Below, in pieces: positions 1 through 8,955 of a stretch of DNA of 64,000 bases (position 1 is the first letter of the stretch; each line of letters begins with the position of its first letter). Location: contig NZ_JACJRT010000007.1 of the NCBI RefSeq assembly GCF_014697415.1, positions 62,001 through 126,000 on the forward strand. Direction: 5' to 3'. Origin of the DNA: Cyanobium sp. FACHB-13342. Its GTDB lineage: Bacteria; Cyanobacteriota; Cyanobacteriia; PCC-6307; Cyanobiaceae. The position numbers were made by a program, and so were the translations under genes. Under the pieces are notes generated by a model. That model did not search any database, was not told where the DNA came from, and saw only the letters and a list, made by a program, of their open reading frames with translations.

Positions 1-72
1 GGAGCCATCACCGCCCTCTACCTGATCGGGGTGGGACTGGTGGCCTTCACCGAGCGGCTCCGCCCGGCCTAA
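1..72 (+). CDS. tatC: C-terminal end of TatC (partial)
   Basis: Only the last 23 codons are in the window. They encode a hydrophobic stretch (ALYLIGVGLVAF) followed by a short basic tail ending RLRPA and TAA. This fits the last membrane helix of TatC, the multispanning subunit of the twin-arginine translocase. The identification rests mainly on context: tatC, DUF3067, petC and petA are commonly neighbours in picocyanobacteria, and the Rieske protein PetC is a Tat substrate. The stop codon overlaps that of the convergent DUF3067 gene (CTAA). The fragment alone cannot prove the family. Confidence 0.5.
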   Translation, partial: GAITALYLIGVGLVAFTERLRPA

Positions 73-431
73 AGCAGAAATTCACTGGCCCGACCGGCGG
101 GAATCTCCAGGGCCAGCCCCAGGGCCTTGCCGAGCCGCGGTTTGTCCGTGGTGGTGAGCAACCAGCGGCGCACCTGGCCCGCCACCCCCAGCCCGTTGAG
201 CAGACCCACCAGCTCCTCGAGCTTGGCCCGGTAGCCCTCCTCGCTCAGCGGAAAGGACTGCTGCTCGAGGTAGGCCCACATCACCTGCAGATACACCCTT
301 CCCCGGCGCTGCACCAGCTGGAGGTCATAGGAGACCTGCCAGCGGGCCTCCAGCATGTCCCACACCTCCTGCGCTGACAGGGGTCCATCGCCGGCGGCGG
401 CTGGGGGAAGGGGGCTGGGGGGCTGGGACAC
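69..431 (-). CDS. DUF3067 family protein
   Basis: This encodes about 120 residues of unknown biochemical function. It matches the small cyanobacterial/plastid DUF3067 family by its body: a helix with [10 protein letters not shown], then [17 protein letters not shown], and a C-terminal PRLGKALGL followed by RASEFLL. No signal peptide or membrane segment is seen. The start is uncertain. I chose GTG at 431 because the first in-frame ATG lies inside the conserved domain, and longer starts run into petC on the other strand. It is convergent with tatC and divergent from petC, so it may share regulation with b6f or Tat biogenesis. Confidence 0.75.
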   Translation of the reverse strand: MSQPPSPLPPAAAGDGPLSAQEVWDMLEARWQVSYDLQLVQRRGRVYLQVMWAYLEQQSFPLSEEGYRAKLEELVGLLNGLGVAGQVRRWLLTTTDKPRLGKALGLALEIPAGRASEFLL

Positions 432-521
432 GCCCGGAGTCACAGGTCGGATTGCACAACAGCATGTTGCAGGCCCAGCCGCGGCCGGGCAGCGGCGCCC
501 CGGGGCCGCAGTGGCAAGGTT

Positions 522-527
522 CATAAT
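522..527 (+). promoter_or_regulatory. Candidate -10 box for petC
   Basis: CATAAT stands out in GC-rich surroundings, 29 bases before the petC ATG. No convincing -35 box is visible. Similar boxes precede several other first genes of transcription units in this window. Confidence 0.35.
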
Positions 528-555
528 GGGCGCCACGTTGTCCCGGCACGCCGAC

Positions 556-1113
556 ATGACCCAGATGCCTGCGAGCGCCTCCAGTGGCGCCAATGGTGAT
601 GTGCCCGGAATGGGTCGTCGGCAGTTCATGAACCTGCTGACCTTTGGGTCAGTCACTGGTGTGGCCCTGGGCGCCCTCTATCCCGTGGCCCGCTACTTCA
701 TCCCCCCCAAGGCCGCGGGCTCCGGCGGCGGCACCACCGCCAAGGACGAACTGGGCAACACCGTCACGGCCAGCGGCTGGTTAAGCACCCACAAGGAGAG
801 CGACCGCAACCTGGTGCAGGGCCTCAAGGGCGATCCCACCTACCTGCTCGTCGAGGGCAGCGACGCCATCGGCAGCTACGGCATCAACGCCATCTGCACC
901 CACTTGGGCTGCGTGGTGCCCTGGAACGCCGCGGCCAACAAATTCATGTGCCCCTGTCACGGATCCCAGTACGACGCCACCGGCAAGGTGGTGCGGGGCC
1001 CCGCCCCCCTCTCCCTGGCCCTGGCCCATGTGTCGGTCGAGAACGACAACGTGTTCCTCAGCCAGTGGACCGAAACCGACTTCCGCACCGGCGACAAGCC
1101 CTGGTGGGCCTGA
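556..1113 (+). CDS. petC: Cytochrome b6f Rieske iron-sulfur subunit
   Basis: This is the Rieske [2Fe-2S] protein of the cytochrome b6f complex, which takes electrons from plastoquinol and passes them to cytochrome f in the thylakoid membrane. The 185-residue product has an N-terminal GRRQFMNLL twin-arginine motif (R21-R22) running into a single membrane anchor at about 26-48, then a Gly-rich hinge. The cluster motifs are CTHLGC (114-119) and CPCHGS (132-137), giving ligands C114, H116, C132 and H135. The ATG at 556 gives the usual length; an open frame upstream to 355 is not needed. petA follows 48 bases later, as in the standard petCA operon. Confidence 0.97.
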   Translation: MTQMPASASSGANGDVPGMGRRQFMNLLTFGSVTGVALGALYPVARYFIPPKAAGSGGGTTAKDELGNTVTASGWLSTHKESDRNLVQGLKGDPTYLLVEGSDAIGSYGINAICTHLGCVVPWNAAANKFMCPCHGSQYDATGKVVRGPAPLSLALAHVSVENDNVFLSQWTETDFRTGDKPWWA

Positions 1114-1161
1114 TCTCCCGACCGTCCGTTCTTCCCATCCCGTCTGTCGCCTGATCCCGTG

Positions 1162-2109
1162 ATGCGTCGTTCCCTCTCCCTGCTGCTCGGCTCCTTGGTG
1201 GGCACCGCCCTGAGCCTGACCGTGCTGCTCGCCGGTGCCAGCCCCAGCTGGGCCTACCCCTTCTGGGCCCAGCAGAACTACGACTACCCGCGTGAAGCCA
1301 CCGGCAAGCTGGCCTGCGCCAACTGCCACCTGGCCAAGAAGCCCACCCACGTCGAACTGCCCCAGGCGGTGTTCCCCGATGAGGTGTTTAAGGTGGAAGT
1401 CGAGATCCCTTACGACACCAAGGTGCAGCAGGTGGCTGGCGACGGCAGCCCCAGTGGCCTCAACGTTGGCGCCGTGGTGATGCTCCCCGACGGCTTCACC
1501 CTGGCTCCGGCCGATCGCCTCAGCGACGAGCTCAAGGAGGAGACCGCCGGGGTTTACGTGACCACCTGGAACGAGGAGAACCCGAACATCCTGCTGGTGG
1601 GCCCGCTGCCTGGTGACGATCACCAGACCATCGTCTTCCCGATCCTCTCCCCTGATCCGGCCACGGACAGCTCCATCCACTTCGGCAAATACCAGCTGCA
1701 CGTGGGCGGCAACCGGGGCCGCGGCCAGGTCTATCCCACCGGTGAGAAGAGCAACAACGGCGTCTTCAACGCTCCCGTGACCGGTCAGGTTTCCGCCATC
1801 ACCGCTGGGGACAATGGGGCCTCTGTGGTCGAAATCACCGCAGCCGACGGCAGCAAGGCCAGCGAAACCGTTCCCGCCGGCCCGACCATCACCGTCGCCG
1901 TGGGTGACGCCGTCACCGCCGGTGCAGCGCTCACTAACGATCCGAACGTCGGTGGCTTCGGCCAGATCGACGCCGAGGTGGTACTGCAGAACCCTGTTCG
2001 CATCTACGGCCTGCTCGCCTTCTTCGCCGCCATCGCCCTGGCCCAGATCATGTTGGTGCTTAAGAAGCGCCAAGTGGAGAAGGTCCAGGCCGCTGAAGGG
2101 CTCATCTGA
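1162..2109 (+). CDS. petA: Cytochrome f
   Basis: This is apocytochrome f, the c-type heme subunit of cytochrome b6f. The 315-residue product begins with a signal peptide (1-31, ending SPSWA). The mature protein starts YPFWAQ, where Tyr32 supplies the axial heme ligand through its amino group. The heme motif CANCH is at 52-56. One C-terminal membrane helix at about 280-300 precedes a short Lys-rich stromal tail. A GTG sits immediately before the ATG at 1162; the ATG was preferred. lgt begins 5 bases after the stop. Confidence 0.97.
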   Translation: MRRSLSLLLGSLVGTALSLTVLLAGASPSWAYPFWAQQNYDYPREATGKLACANCHLAKKPTHVELPQAVFPDEVFKVEVEIPYDTKVQQVAGDGSPSGLNVGAVVMLPDGFTLAPADRLSDELKEETAGVYVTTWNEENPNILLVGPLPGDDHQTIVFPILSPDPATDSSIHFGKYQLHVGGNRGRGQVYPTGEKSNNGVFNAPVTGQVSAITAGDNGASVVEITAADGSKASETVPAGPTITVAVGDAVTAGAALTNDPNVGGFGQIDAEVVLQNPVRIYGLLAFFAAIALAQIMLVLKKRQVEKVQAAEGLI

Positions 2110-2114
2110 GCAGC

Positions 2115-2966
2115 GTGCTTGCCACCTTCACCTCTCCGGGGCCCCTGGTTTTCCAGCTGGGCCCCGTTGCCTTGCGGTGGTATGGCCTGCTGATCGCAGT
2201 GGCCGTGCTGCTGGGGCTCAGCCTGGCCACCCGCCTGGGCCGGGCCCGCGGCATTGAGCCCGGCCTGATCGCCGACCTGTTGCCCGTGCTGGTGCTGGGG
2301 GCCGTGATCGGTGCCCGGCTCTATTACGTCGCTCTGGAATGGCGCCAGTACTCCGGCAACTGGCTCGATGCGATCGCCATCTGGCGCGGTGGGATCGCCA
2401 TTCACGGCGCCCTGCTGGGGGGCACCCTCGCCACCGTGCTTTTTTGCCGCTGGCGGCGCCAGTCCTTTTGGCCCCTGCTGGACGTGCTGGTTCCCGCGGT
2501 GGCCCTGGGACAGGCCATCGGCCGCTGGGGCAACTTCTTCAACTCCGAGGCCTTCGGCCGGCCCACCGAGCTGCCCTGGAAACTGTTCATCCCTGTGGGC
2601 CAGCGGCCTGTGGAGTTCCTCGATCAGGCCCACTTCCACCCCACCTTCCTCTACGAATCGGTGTGGAATCTGGGGGTGTGCCTCCTGCTGCTGGTGCTGT
2701 TCCGCCAAGCCAGCCGGGGGCGCATCCAGCTGCTCCCCGGCGCCCTCAGTTGCGTGTATCTGATGGCCTACAGCAGCGGACGGGTGTGGATTGAGGGCCT
2801 ACGGCTCGATCCCCTTTGCCTGCTGGCCAATCCCCCCTTCTGCGAGGGCGGCCTGCGCATGGCCCAGCTGGTGAGCCTGCTGCTGATCGCCCTGGGCGGC
2901 GCCGGCCTCTGGTGGCTCTACCGGCGCCACCGTCCCCTTCCCGACCCCAGTGGAGTGTCCGTTTGA
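2115..2966 (+). CDS. lgt: Prolipoprotein diacylglyceryl transferase
   Basis: Lgt transfers diacylglycerol from phosphatidylglycerol to the lipobox cysteine of prolipoproteins in the cytoplasmic membrane. The 283-residue product has the expected set of about seven hydrophobic segments. It carries the family signature [13 protein letters not shown] at about 136-148, followed by PTFLYES and a region with [11 protein letters not shown]. The start is GTG at 2115. The gene lies between petA and cobM with minimal spacing, so it is probably cotranscribed with petCA. It is the housekeeping Lgt; the location next to petA is a genomic neighbourhood, not a functional link I can show. Confidence 0.96.
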   Translation: MLATFTSPGPLVFQLGPVALRWYGLLIAVAVLLGLSLATRLGRARGIEPGLIADLLPVLVLGAVIGARLYYVALEWRQYSGNWLDAIAIWRGGIAIHGALLGGTLATVLFCRWRRQSFWPLLDVLVPAVALGQAIGRWGNFFNSEAFGRPTELPWKLFIPVGQRPVEFLDQAHFHPTFLYESVWNLGVCLLLLVLFRQASRGRIQLLPGALSCVYLMAYSSGRVWIEGLRLDPLCLLANPPFCEGGLRMAQLVSLLLIALGGAGLWWLYRRHRPLPDPSGVSV

Positions 2967-3760
2967 CCGCCTCACCCACCGCCGCTGAAGCCGGCCTGAA
3001 CGCCAAACCGGTTTGGATCGTCGGTGCCGGCCCCGGCGCCCCCGACCTGCTCACCCTGCGGGCCGCCCGGGTGTTGGAGCAGGCCGACGTGCTGGTGTGG
3101 ACCGATTCCCTCGTCAATCCCCAGATCGCAGCCCTCGCCCCCGAGGGCTGTGAGCAGGTGCGCACCAGCACCCTCACCCTGGAGCAGGTGATGGAGGTGG
3201 TGCTGGATCGGGCCAGGGCTGGCAAGACCGTGGTGCGTCTCCACGACGGTGACCCCTGCCTCTACGGGGCCATTGCCGAGCAGATCTGCCGCCTGGCCGA
3301 TGCGGGCATCGGCGTGGAGGTGGTGCCCGGCCTGAGCGCCTACCAGGCCGCCGCCTCGGCCCTGCAGAGCGAATTAACGATCCCCGGCCTGGTGCAGACC
3401 ATCGTGCTCGGTCGCGCCGGCGGCCGCACCGGCGTGCCCGAACGGGAAGCCCTGGAGCGGTTGGCGGCGCTGAGAGCCTCCCTCTGCCTCTACCTCAGTG
3501 CTCGCCATGTGGATGAGGTGCAGGCCGAGCTGCTGCGCCACTACCCCGCCGACACCCCTGTGGCGATCGGCTACCGGGTGAGCTGGCCTGACCAGTGGCT
3601 CAGCGTCGTTCCCCTGGCTCAGATGGCCCAGGTGAGCCGGGAGCGTTCCCTGATCCGCACCACCCTGTACGTGGTGAGTCCAGCCCTGGCCGCCCCGGAG
3701 GAGGCCCGCTCCAAGCTCTACTCAGCCAGCCACAACCACCTGTTCCGCGGCGGCGCCTGA
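2963..3760 (+). CDS. cobM: Precorrin-4 C11-methyltransferase
   Basis: This is an S-adenosylmethionine-dependent methyltransferase of corrin-ring synthesis (CobM/CbiF), methylating C11 of the precorrin-4 intermediate. The 265-residue product has the tetrapyrrole methylase fold signals: [15 protein letters not shown] near the N-terminus, the [12 protein letters not shown] motif at about 93-104, then [14 protein letters not shown] placed the start at TTG 2963, which overlaps the lgt stop as TTGA. Longer in-frame starts lie inside lgt and precede the conserved fold. The last 39 bases overlap the convergent mqo gene. Confidence 0.93.
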   Translation: MTASPTAAEAGLNAKPVWIVGAGPGAPDLLTLRAARVLEQADVLVWTDSLVNPQIAALAPEGCEQVRTSTLTLEQVMEVVLDRARAGKTVVRLHDGDPCLYGAIAEQICRLADAGIGVEVVPGLSAYQAAASALQSELTIPGLVQTIVLGRAGGRTGVPEREALERLAALRASLCLYLSARHVDEVQAELLRHYPADTPVAIGYRVSWPDQWLSVVPLAQMAQVSRERSLIRTTLYVVSPALAAPEEARSKLYSASHNHLFRGGA

Positions 3761-5188
3761 GGCGGGCTCGCCATAGAGCTCCCGGGCCAGCCGGTCGCGG
3801 TCGAAACGGCAGCCCAGCCGCTCCGCAATCGCCTCGACATCGCGGGCCCCGTTGCCCAGGCAGCAGGTGCCCCCCGGTGACGGCGTGACGTTGAACACCA
3901 GGCCAGGACAGGCCGCAATGCTGGCTTCACCGAGCATCAGCTTGCGGTTGGTCTTGTCGATCAGCTGGGGCCGCACCCCGCCGTAGCCCTCGGCGAAGCT
4001 GAGATCCCGGAGCTGCATACCGGGCACGATCTTGCGGGCATCAGCCAGAAACAGGCGCCGACGCAGCCAGGGCACCTCAAACAGCAGGTTCTTGAGGATG
4101 TAGTTGCGGATATCGGCGATGCGGAACAGCTGCCAGAACACAGCCAGCACGGCCCAGTCGAGCCGCAGCACCTGCAGAAATTCCCAGAAGGAGGCCGGCT
4201 TGTAGCGCTCCAGCAGCGGCAGCAGCAAGGCGGTGGGGCCGAAGCGGGTCTTGCCCGGGGCGCGCACATCGGGGTCGCCATGGATGGCGGCAAAGGGCAG
4301 CTTGTCGTTCTGCACGGTGTACACCTTGCCCTGGAGCAGGTCGGGGGTGAAGTAGAAGCTGCCCGCCACCGGCAGGCACGAATACTCCAGGCCATAGCCC
4401 ATCCGCTGGGCCATCAACAGGCTGTGGGCACCGGCATTCACCACCACGTGGCGGGCCCGCACGCTGCGCGCCTCCTGCCCGGCGGCGCTGGCACAACCGG
4501 GGGTCGGAGCCAGCGCAACCCGAAACCCATCCCCCTCCGGGGTGATCGTGCCCACGCTGGTGCCGAGCTGCACGGTGAGCTGGCGATTGGTGCCAGCCAC
4601 TGCCGCCTCAGCCTGGGCCACAAACGAGGCGGAGAGCTCCTCGTAATCCACGGCGGTGTAGGTGCGGCAAATGCCGATGGCCACCAGCTCTTCCGGACGG
4701 GGCTGGCCGTTGAGCAGGGCCACCTGGGGTTCCCAGTCGGCGATTTGCTCCTTGTCGAGCAGTTCCATCGCCGGGAAATGGGGCGAGAAGCGGGCAAAAC
4801 GCTCCCGCAGGAAGGCACACTCCTGCCCCCCCACACCGAGCACCATCTTCGGCGTCCGGAACACACAGCGATCGCGGGTGGCTGGATCGAGCAGATCGGC
4901 GTAGTGCACGATCATCTCGGCCGTGCGCTTCACCCGTACCGCCTTCTCCAGGGTGTAGTTGGTCTCGATATCGCCGCAGTGGATCGTCTGGCTGTTGTTG
5001 GTGGCCTTGGAATTCACCCGGGCGAGGGCGTCGTAGCGCTCCACCAAAAGGATGCGCTCCACATCGGTATAGCGCGCGAGCTCGAACAACAGCGCCGTGC
5101 CGCACACCCCACCCCCCACGATCAACACATCCACGTCCTGGGAGGCGGGATCGGGGGACGGGGACGGGATGTCGGTGGTCGCGCTCAC
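3722..5188 (-). CDS. mqo: Malate:quinone oxidoreductase, epsilonproteobacterial type
   Basis: This is an FAD-dependent membrane-peripheral enzyme oxidising malate to oxaloacetate with quinone as acceptor. The 488-residue product opens with a dinucleotide-binding motif (VDVLIVGGGVCGTALLFEL) after an Ser/Pro-rich leader. It contains NNSQTIHCGDIETNY, GYGLEYSCLPVAGSFYF and NVTPSPGGTCCLGN, which I recognise from the Helicobacter/Campylobacter-type MQO. It does not resemble the E. coli or Prochlorococcus type, which has an AGTGHAA motif. The start is GTG 5188. It ends inside the 3' end of cobM (39-base convergent overlap). Assignment is from remembered family motifs; the substrate is inferred. Confidence 0.85.
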   Translation of the reverse strand: MSATTDIPSPSPDPASQDVDVLIVGGGVCGTALLFELARYTDVERILLVERYDALARVNSKATNNSQTIHCGDIETNYTLEKAVRVKRTAEMIVHYADLLDPATRDRCVFRTPKMVLGVGGQECAFLRERFARFSPHFPAMELLDKEQIADWEPQVALLNGQPRPEELVAIGICRTYTAVDYEELSASFVAQAEAAVAGTNRQLTVQLGTSVGTITPEGDGFRVALAPTPGCASAAGQEARSVRARHVVVNAGAHSLLMAQRMGYGLEYSCLPVAGSFYFTPDLLQGKVYTVQNDKLPFAAIHGDPDVRAPGKTRFGPTALLLPLLERYKPASFWEFLQVLRLDWAVLAVFWQLFRIADIRNYILKNLLFEVPWLRRRLFLADARKIVPGMQLRDLSFAEGYGGVRPQLIDKTNRKLMLGEASIAACPGLVFNVTPSPGGTCCLGNGARDVEAIAERLGCRFDRDRLARELYGEPASGAAAEQVVVAG

Positions 5189-5257
5189 ACGGTGGGGCTG
5201 GATCTGCCCCCATGGTGACGGATGGCCCGCCGGCCGTGTTTTAAGCTCCAGGGGTGC

Positions 5258-5329
<72 letters not shown>

Positions 5330-5491
5330 TTTTGATTGGCTAAACCGGCCGACCACTCTGGCGTAAGCCTTGCCAGCACAGGCTTTCCGGGCACCTCCAC
5401 CGGTTTTTCCAGCTCCCACCCAGCAGCCTGGTGGCGGGCCGGAGTTTTCCCGCCAGAATGGCGAGATTCAGCTTCTGGACTCGCCGATCCG

Positions 5492-6355
5492 GTGCCGGAC
5501 TCCCCCATCCCCGAGCCCATCCCCGCCCTGCGAGCCCTGGGCCAGGTGCTCCGCCAGGGCCGAGAGGCCCAAGGTGTGGGCCTCGGCGAGCTGGCCGACA
5601 GGCTCAACATGGGGCAGGAACAGCTCCTGGCCCTGGAAGAGGGGGATGCCGGCCGTCTGCCGGAACCGGTTTTCGTCATCGCCCAGGCCCGGCGGGTGGC
5701 CAACAGCCTGGCGATTGATGTCAACGGCCCGCTCCAGGCCTTGCGGGACTGTGACGCGTTCCAGGCCAGCCCCCTGAAGGTGCGCGAACTCACGCCTCGC
5801 CCCAGCCAGCGACCGCTGGGCCAGAACGGGGCTTTCCCCGCGAGCGGCGGCGAACGAAGACCGGGCGTCCTCTCCGCCCAGGCCCTGCAATCCATGGGCC
5901 AGATCGCCCTGGCAGCCGGCATTCTGGCGGCCATCATCGGTGGCGGCAGCGCCGGCTGGCAGCAGTTGCAACGACAGCCATGGCTCCGGCAACAGGTTCG
6001 CCCAGCCCAGCCCCCGACCACAACGACGACCACCACCACCGCTTCCACCACCACCTCTTCCACCCCGACCAAGGCAACCCCCGCCAAGCCAACCCCCGCC
6101 AAGCCCGGCCGCCAGGACGACCAGCTCCTGTTGCGCAGCCGTCAGCCCAGCTGGCTGGAGGTGAAGACAGCAACGGGCACCACCCTGTTCCGGGGCACCT
6201 TCCAGGGTGAGCGCCCCTTCCCCCTGGCCGGAGGACTGCTGGTGCTGGCTGGCCGACCCGACCTGGTGCAGGCCCAGCTCGGTTCCGGACCCGCCCAACC
6301 CCTCGGCCCGATCGATCAGGTGCGCTGGCGCCGCTTCAAGGCTCCGGCACCCTGA
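5492..6355 (+). CDS. RodZ-like helix-turn-helix membrane protein
   Basis: The 287-residue product has a RodZ-type layout. An N-terminal helix-turn-helix domain (about 10-80) contains LGQVLRQGREAQGVGLGELA and ALEEGD. A single hydrophobic segment follows at about 131-155 (IALAAGILAAIIGGG), then a long Thr/Pro/Lys-rich linker (about 167-208). The C-terminal beta-rich DUF4115-like domain includes SWLEVKTATGTTLFRG. RodZ links the MreB cytoskeleton to cell-wall elongation; coccoid picocyanobacteria may use it differently. The start is GTG 5492; an upstream TTG would begin 7 bases after the tRNA. It overlaps ppx convergently by 20 bases. Confidence 0.78.
   Translation: MPDSPIPEPIPALRALGQVLRQGREAQGVGLGELADRLNMGQEQLLALEEGDAGRLPEPVFVIAQARRVANSLAIDVNGPLQALRDCDAFQASPLKVRELTPRPSQRPLGQNGAFPASGGERRPGVLSAQALQSMGQIALAAGILAAIIGGGSAGWQQLQRQPWLRQQVRPAQPPTTTTTTTTASTTTSSTPTKATPAKPTPAKPGRQDDQLLLRSRQPSWLEVKTATGTTLFRGTFQGERPFPLAGGLLVLAGRPDLVQAQLGSGPAQPLGPIDQVRWRRFKAPAP
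6076..6105 (+). repeat. 15-bp perfect tandem repeat (x2) in RodZ linker
   Basis: AACCCCCGCCAAGCC occurs twice head to tail (6076-6090, 6091-6105). In frame it encodes repeated TPAKP-like units in the periplasmic linker. It probably varies in copy number between strains. Confidence 0.9.
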
Positions 6356-7946
6356 GCCCCAGGCCACAGGCCTCCTGCACCACCGGGCCGCAGGAGCGCA
6401 GGCTCCAGCGCTCCAGGCTGAGGTCCAGCTCGGGTTGGCCCGGCGGCGGCGCTGCCGGTTCGAGGGCGATGCTCAAGGCACCGGCGAGGGACTGCACCCG
6501 CAAGCCGGCAATCACCGCTGCGGGCCGGCGATCCAGGGCCGCCGCCAGACGCAGCAACAGGGCCATCGACGCCACCGTGCGGCGCTGGTCGCGATCTTCG
6601 ATCAGCTGCCAGGACTCGTGCCGCTTCTTCGGCAAGCTGCGCCGGTGGTAGCGGCCGATGGCCGCCACCATCCGATGCTCCGCTTCGGAGTAGCCCAGCA
6701 GCTCGCCGTGGCGAATCAGATACCAGCTGTGCTTGTGATAGGCCGAGATGTTGATGCTCTTGCCGCAGGTGTGCAGCTGGGCGGCGGCCCAGAGCAACTC
6801 CCGCCCCGGTCCGTCATCGTGGTGCAACAGTCCGCGGGACTGGTCGTACAGGCTGAGGGCGTGGGTCGCCACCCGATCGGCCCGGGTCCGATCAACGCCG
6901 AAACTCTGGGCCAGATGCAGCACGGTGCGCTGGCGAATCGTGCTCTGGAAGGAGAAGCGATCGCCGAGCAACCCTTTGCGCAGCATCCAGTCGACGATCA
7001 GGCCCTCCCGCAGGGCCCGGTCACACACCACCAGTTCCCGCACCTGCAGCATGGCCATAGCGGTCTGCAGGATCAGGGCCCCCGGCACGATGATTTCCGC
7101 ACGCCGCTCATTGATGGCGGGCAGGGCACGCCGCTGCTCCGGGCCCATGGCCACCAGCCGGGCGGTGAGCTGGTCGATGCGCTCCCGGCTGAGCCGGTAG
7201 CCCTGCAGTTTCAGCGGGGGTTTGGGATCCTCCGCCGCCGCCAGGGCCGCCAGGGCCAGGGCCGTGCCGCTGGTGCCCACCATCAGCGGCTGTTCCCCCG
7301 GACGCAACGCTGCTTTCACCTCGGCCACGGCTGGGTCGAGGGCGCCCTGGATGTAGGCCTGCAGGAAGGAACGGCGGTCAGCGGATAGGGGATCTTGTTG
7401 GCAGAACTCCCGCTGCAGTCGCACCGCACCGATGCGGGTGCTGCTGAAGGAGCGGCCATCCCGGCCATCGGCCAGCACCAGTTCGGTGGAGCCACCTCCG
7501 ATGTCGATGATCAGATGGGGCTGGTCGCCGAAGGCCATGCCCGAGAGCACCCCCAGGTAGATCAGCCGGGCCTCCTCCGGCCCACTGACCAGATCCACAT
7601 CCAGGCCGAGCTGCTCCTGAAGCGCCACCAGAAAGTCGCGGCCATTCGGGGCTTCCCGCACGGCACTGGTGGCCGCGGTGACGATCTGCTCTACGCCATG
7701 GCTGAGGGCCAGATCGCGATCGTGGCGGAGGGTGCGAAAGGCGCGCTCGATCGCCTCAGCACTGAGGTCGCCGGTCTGGGGATCCCGTTCCCCCAGCCGG
7801 GTGGTGGCCTTCTCGGCGAGCACCACGGAGAAGCTGCACAGCTCTGGATCCACCTCCGCCACAAGCAGGTGAATCGAATTGGTGCCGATGTCAATCGCGG
7901 CCACCCGGCGCCGGCCGGCCTGCGTGAGGGAGGGGGCCTGAACCAT
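6336..7946 (-). CDS. ppx: Ppx/GppA family exopolyphosphatase
   Basis: The 536-residue product belongs to the Ppx/GppA phosphatases, which hydrolyse polyphosphate or pppGpp. It has the two actin-fold phosphate loops: AAIDIGTNSIHLLVAEV near residue 15 and IIDIGGGSTELVLAD near 150. A catalytic-region glutamate lies in VREAPN. The C-terminal half is an HD-like helical domain (THALSLYDQ and LHTCGKSINISAYHKHS). That full two-domain length fits exopolyphosphatase rather than a short GppA. ATG 7946 was chosen; an in-frame extension to 8306 runs antisense into the prenyltransferase gene and lacks family sequence. It is divergent from that gene. Confidence 0.93.
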   Translation of the reverse strand: MVQAPSLTQAGRRRVAAIDIGTNSIHLLVAEVDPELCSFSVVLAEKATTRLGERDPQTGDLSAEAIERAFRTLRHDRDLALSHGVEQIVTAATSAVREAPNGRDFLVALQEQLGLDVDLVSGPEEARLIYLGVLSGMAFGDQPHLIIDIGGGSTELVLADGRDGRSFSSTRIGAVRLQREFCQQDPLSADRRSFLQAYIQGALDPAVAEVKAALRPGEQPLMVGTSGTALALAALAAAEDPKPPLKLQGYRLSRERIDQLTARLVAMGPEQRRALPAINERRAEIIVPGALILQTAMAMLQVRELVVCDRALREGLIVDWMLRKGLLGDRFSFQSTIRQRTVLHLAQSFGVDRTRADRVATHALSLYDQSRGLLHHDDGPGRELLWAAAQLHTCGKSINISAYHKHSWYLIRHGELLGYSEAEHRMVAAIGRYHRRSLPKKRHESWQLIEDRDQRRTVASMALLLRLAAALDRRPAAVIAGLRVQSLAGALSIALEPAAPPPGQPELDLSLERWSLRSCGPVVQEACGLGLRVPEP

Positions 7947-8049
7947 CAAGCTCGGCGACAGCCGGTGGGGCGCCACTTTGCCATCCCCAGCCGATTGCAC
8001 CGGCACACCTAGGGTGCGGCGCAACGGAAATTGGGCACAGAAACCGGGC

Positions 8050-8955
8050 ATGGCCAACTCCGCGATCGGCGCCAGGTTGCGCGCCTGGCTCGAACTGGTG
8101 CGCTGGCACAAGCCCAGTGGCCGCCTGATCCTGCTGATTCCCGCCGGCTGGAGCCTCTGGCTCACCCCCAACGCCCCGCCGTCGGCGCTGCTGGTGGGGT
8201 TGATCGTGCTGGGAGGACTGGCCGTGAGCGCCGCCGGCTGCATCGCCAACGACCTCTGGGACCGGCGCATCGACCCCCTGGTGGAGCGCACCCGCAGCCG
8301 GCCCATCGCCGATGGGCGTGTCGGAGTGGTGGAAGCGACGGCGTTGCTGGTGCTGGCCCTGCTACTGGCCCTGGCGGTGCTGCTGGTGTTGATGGGAGGC
8401 CTACCCGCCAGCAGCCGCAGCCTCTGCCTGCTGCTGGCGCTCGCCGCCCTGCCCCCGGTGCTGCTCTATCCCTCCGCCAAGCGCTGGTTCGGCTACCCCC
8501 AGGTGGTGCTAGCGCTGTGCTGGGGCTTCGCTGTGCTGATTCCCTGGGCCGCCGCCACGGGCTCCCTGGCCGGCGGCTGGCCCCTGGCCCTGGTGTGGCT
8601 GGCCACCCTGCTGTGGACCTTCGGCTTCGACACGGTGTACGCCATGGCCGACCGGGACGATGACCGGGCCATCGGGGTGCGCAGCAGTGCCCTCAGCCTG
8701 GGGCAGCAGGCCCCCCTGGCGGTGGGGGTCAGCTACGGCCTCGCCGCCCTGGCTTTGAGCCTGGCCGCCGGCCTGCAGGGCTGCGGCTGGATCACCTGGC
8801 CGCTGGTGCTGCTGGCCGCCGCGGGCATGCAACGCGAAGCCGCCCTGCTGCGCCGCCCCCAGTTGCCACGCTCCGCCTATGGCCGCCACTTCAGTCGCCA
8901 GGTGCAACTCGGCGGCCTGTTGCTGCTGGCCCTGGTGCTCGGGCAACTGCCATGA
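8050..8955 (+). CDS. UbiA-family 4-hydroxybenzoate polyprenyltransferase
   Basis: This is an integral membrane prenyltransferase, most likely attaching a solanesyl chain to 4-hydroxybenzoate in plastoquinone synthesis. The 301-residue product starts MANSAIGARLRAWLELVRWHKPSG. It carries the two aspartate-rich motifs of the superfamily: NDLWDRRID at about 68-76 and DTVYAMADRDDD at about 194-205. About eight hydrophobic segments are present. ATG 8050 fits the family length; a longer start at 7978 adds no homologous sequence. The stop overlaps the start of the next gene (ATGA). The exact aromatic substrate is inferred from cyanobacterial pathways. Confidence 0.92.
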   Translation: MANSAIGARLRAWLELVRWHKPSGRLILLIPAGWSLWLTPNAPPSALLVGLIVLGGLAVSAAGCIANDLWDRRIDPLVERTRSRPIADGRVGVVEATALLVLALLLALAVLLVLMGGLPASSRSLCLLLALAALPPVLLYPSAKRWFGYPQVVLALCWGFAVLIPWAAATGSLAGGWPLALVWLATLLWTFGFDTVYAMADRDDDRAIGVRSSALSLGQQAPLAVGVSYGLAALALSLAAGLQGCGWITWPLVLLAAAGMQREAALLRRPQLPRSAYGRHFSRQVQLGGLLLLALVLGQLP

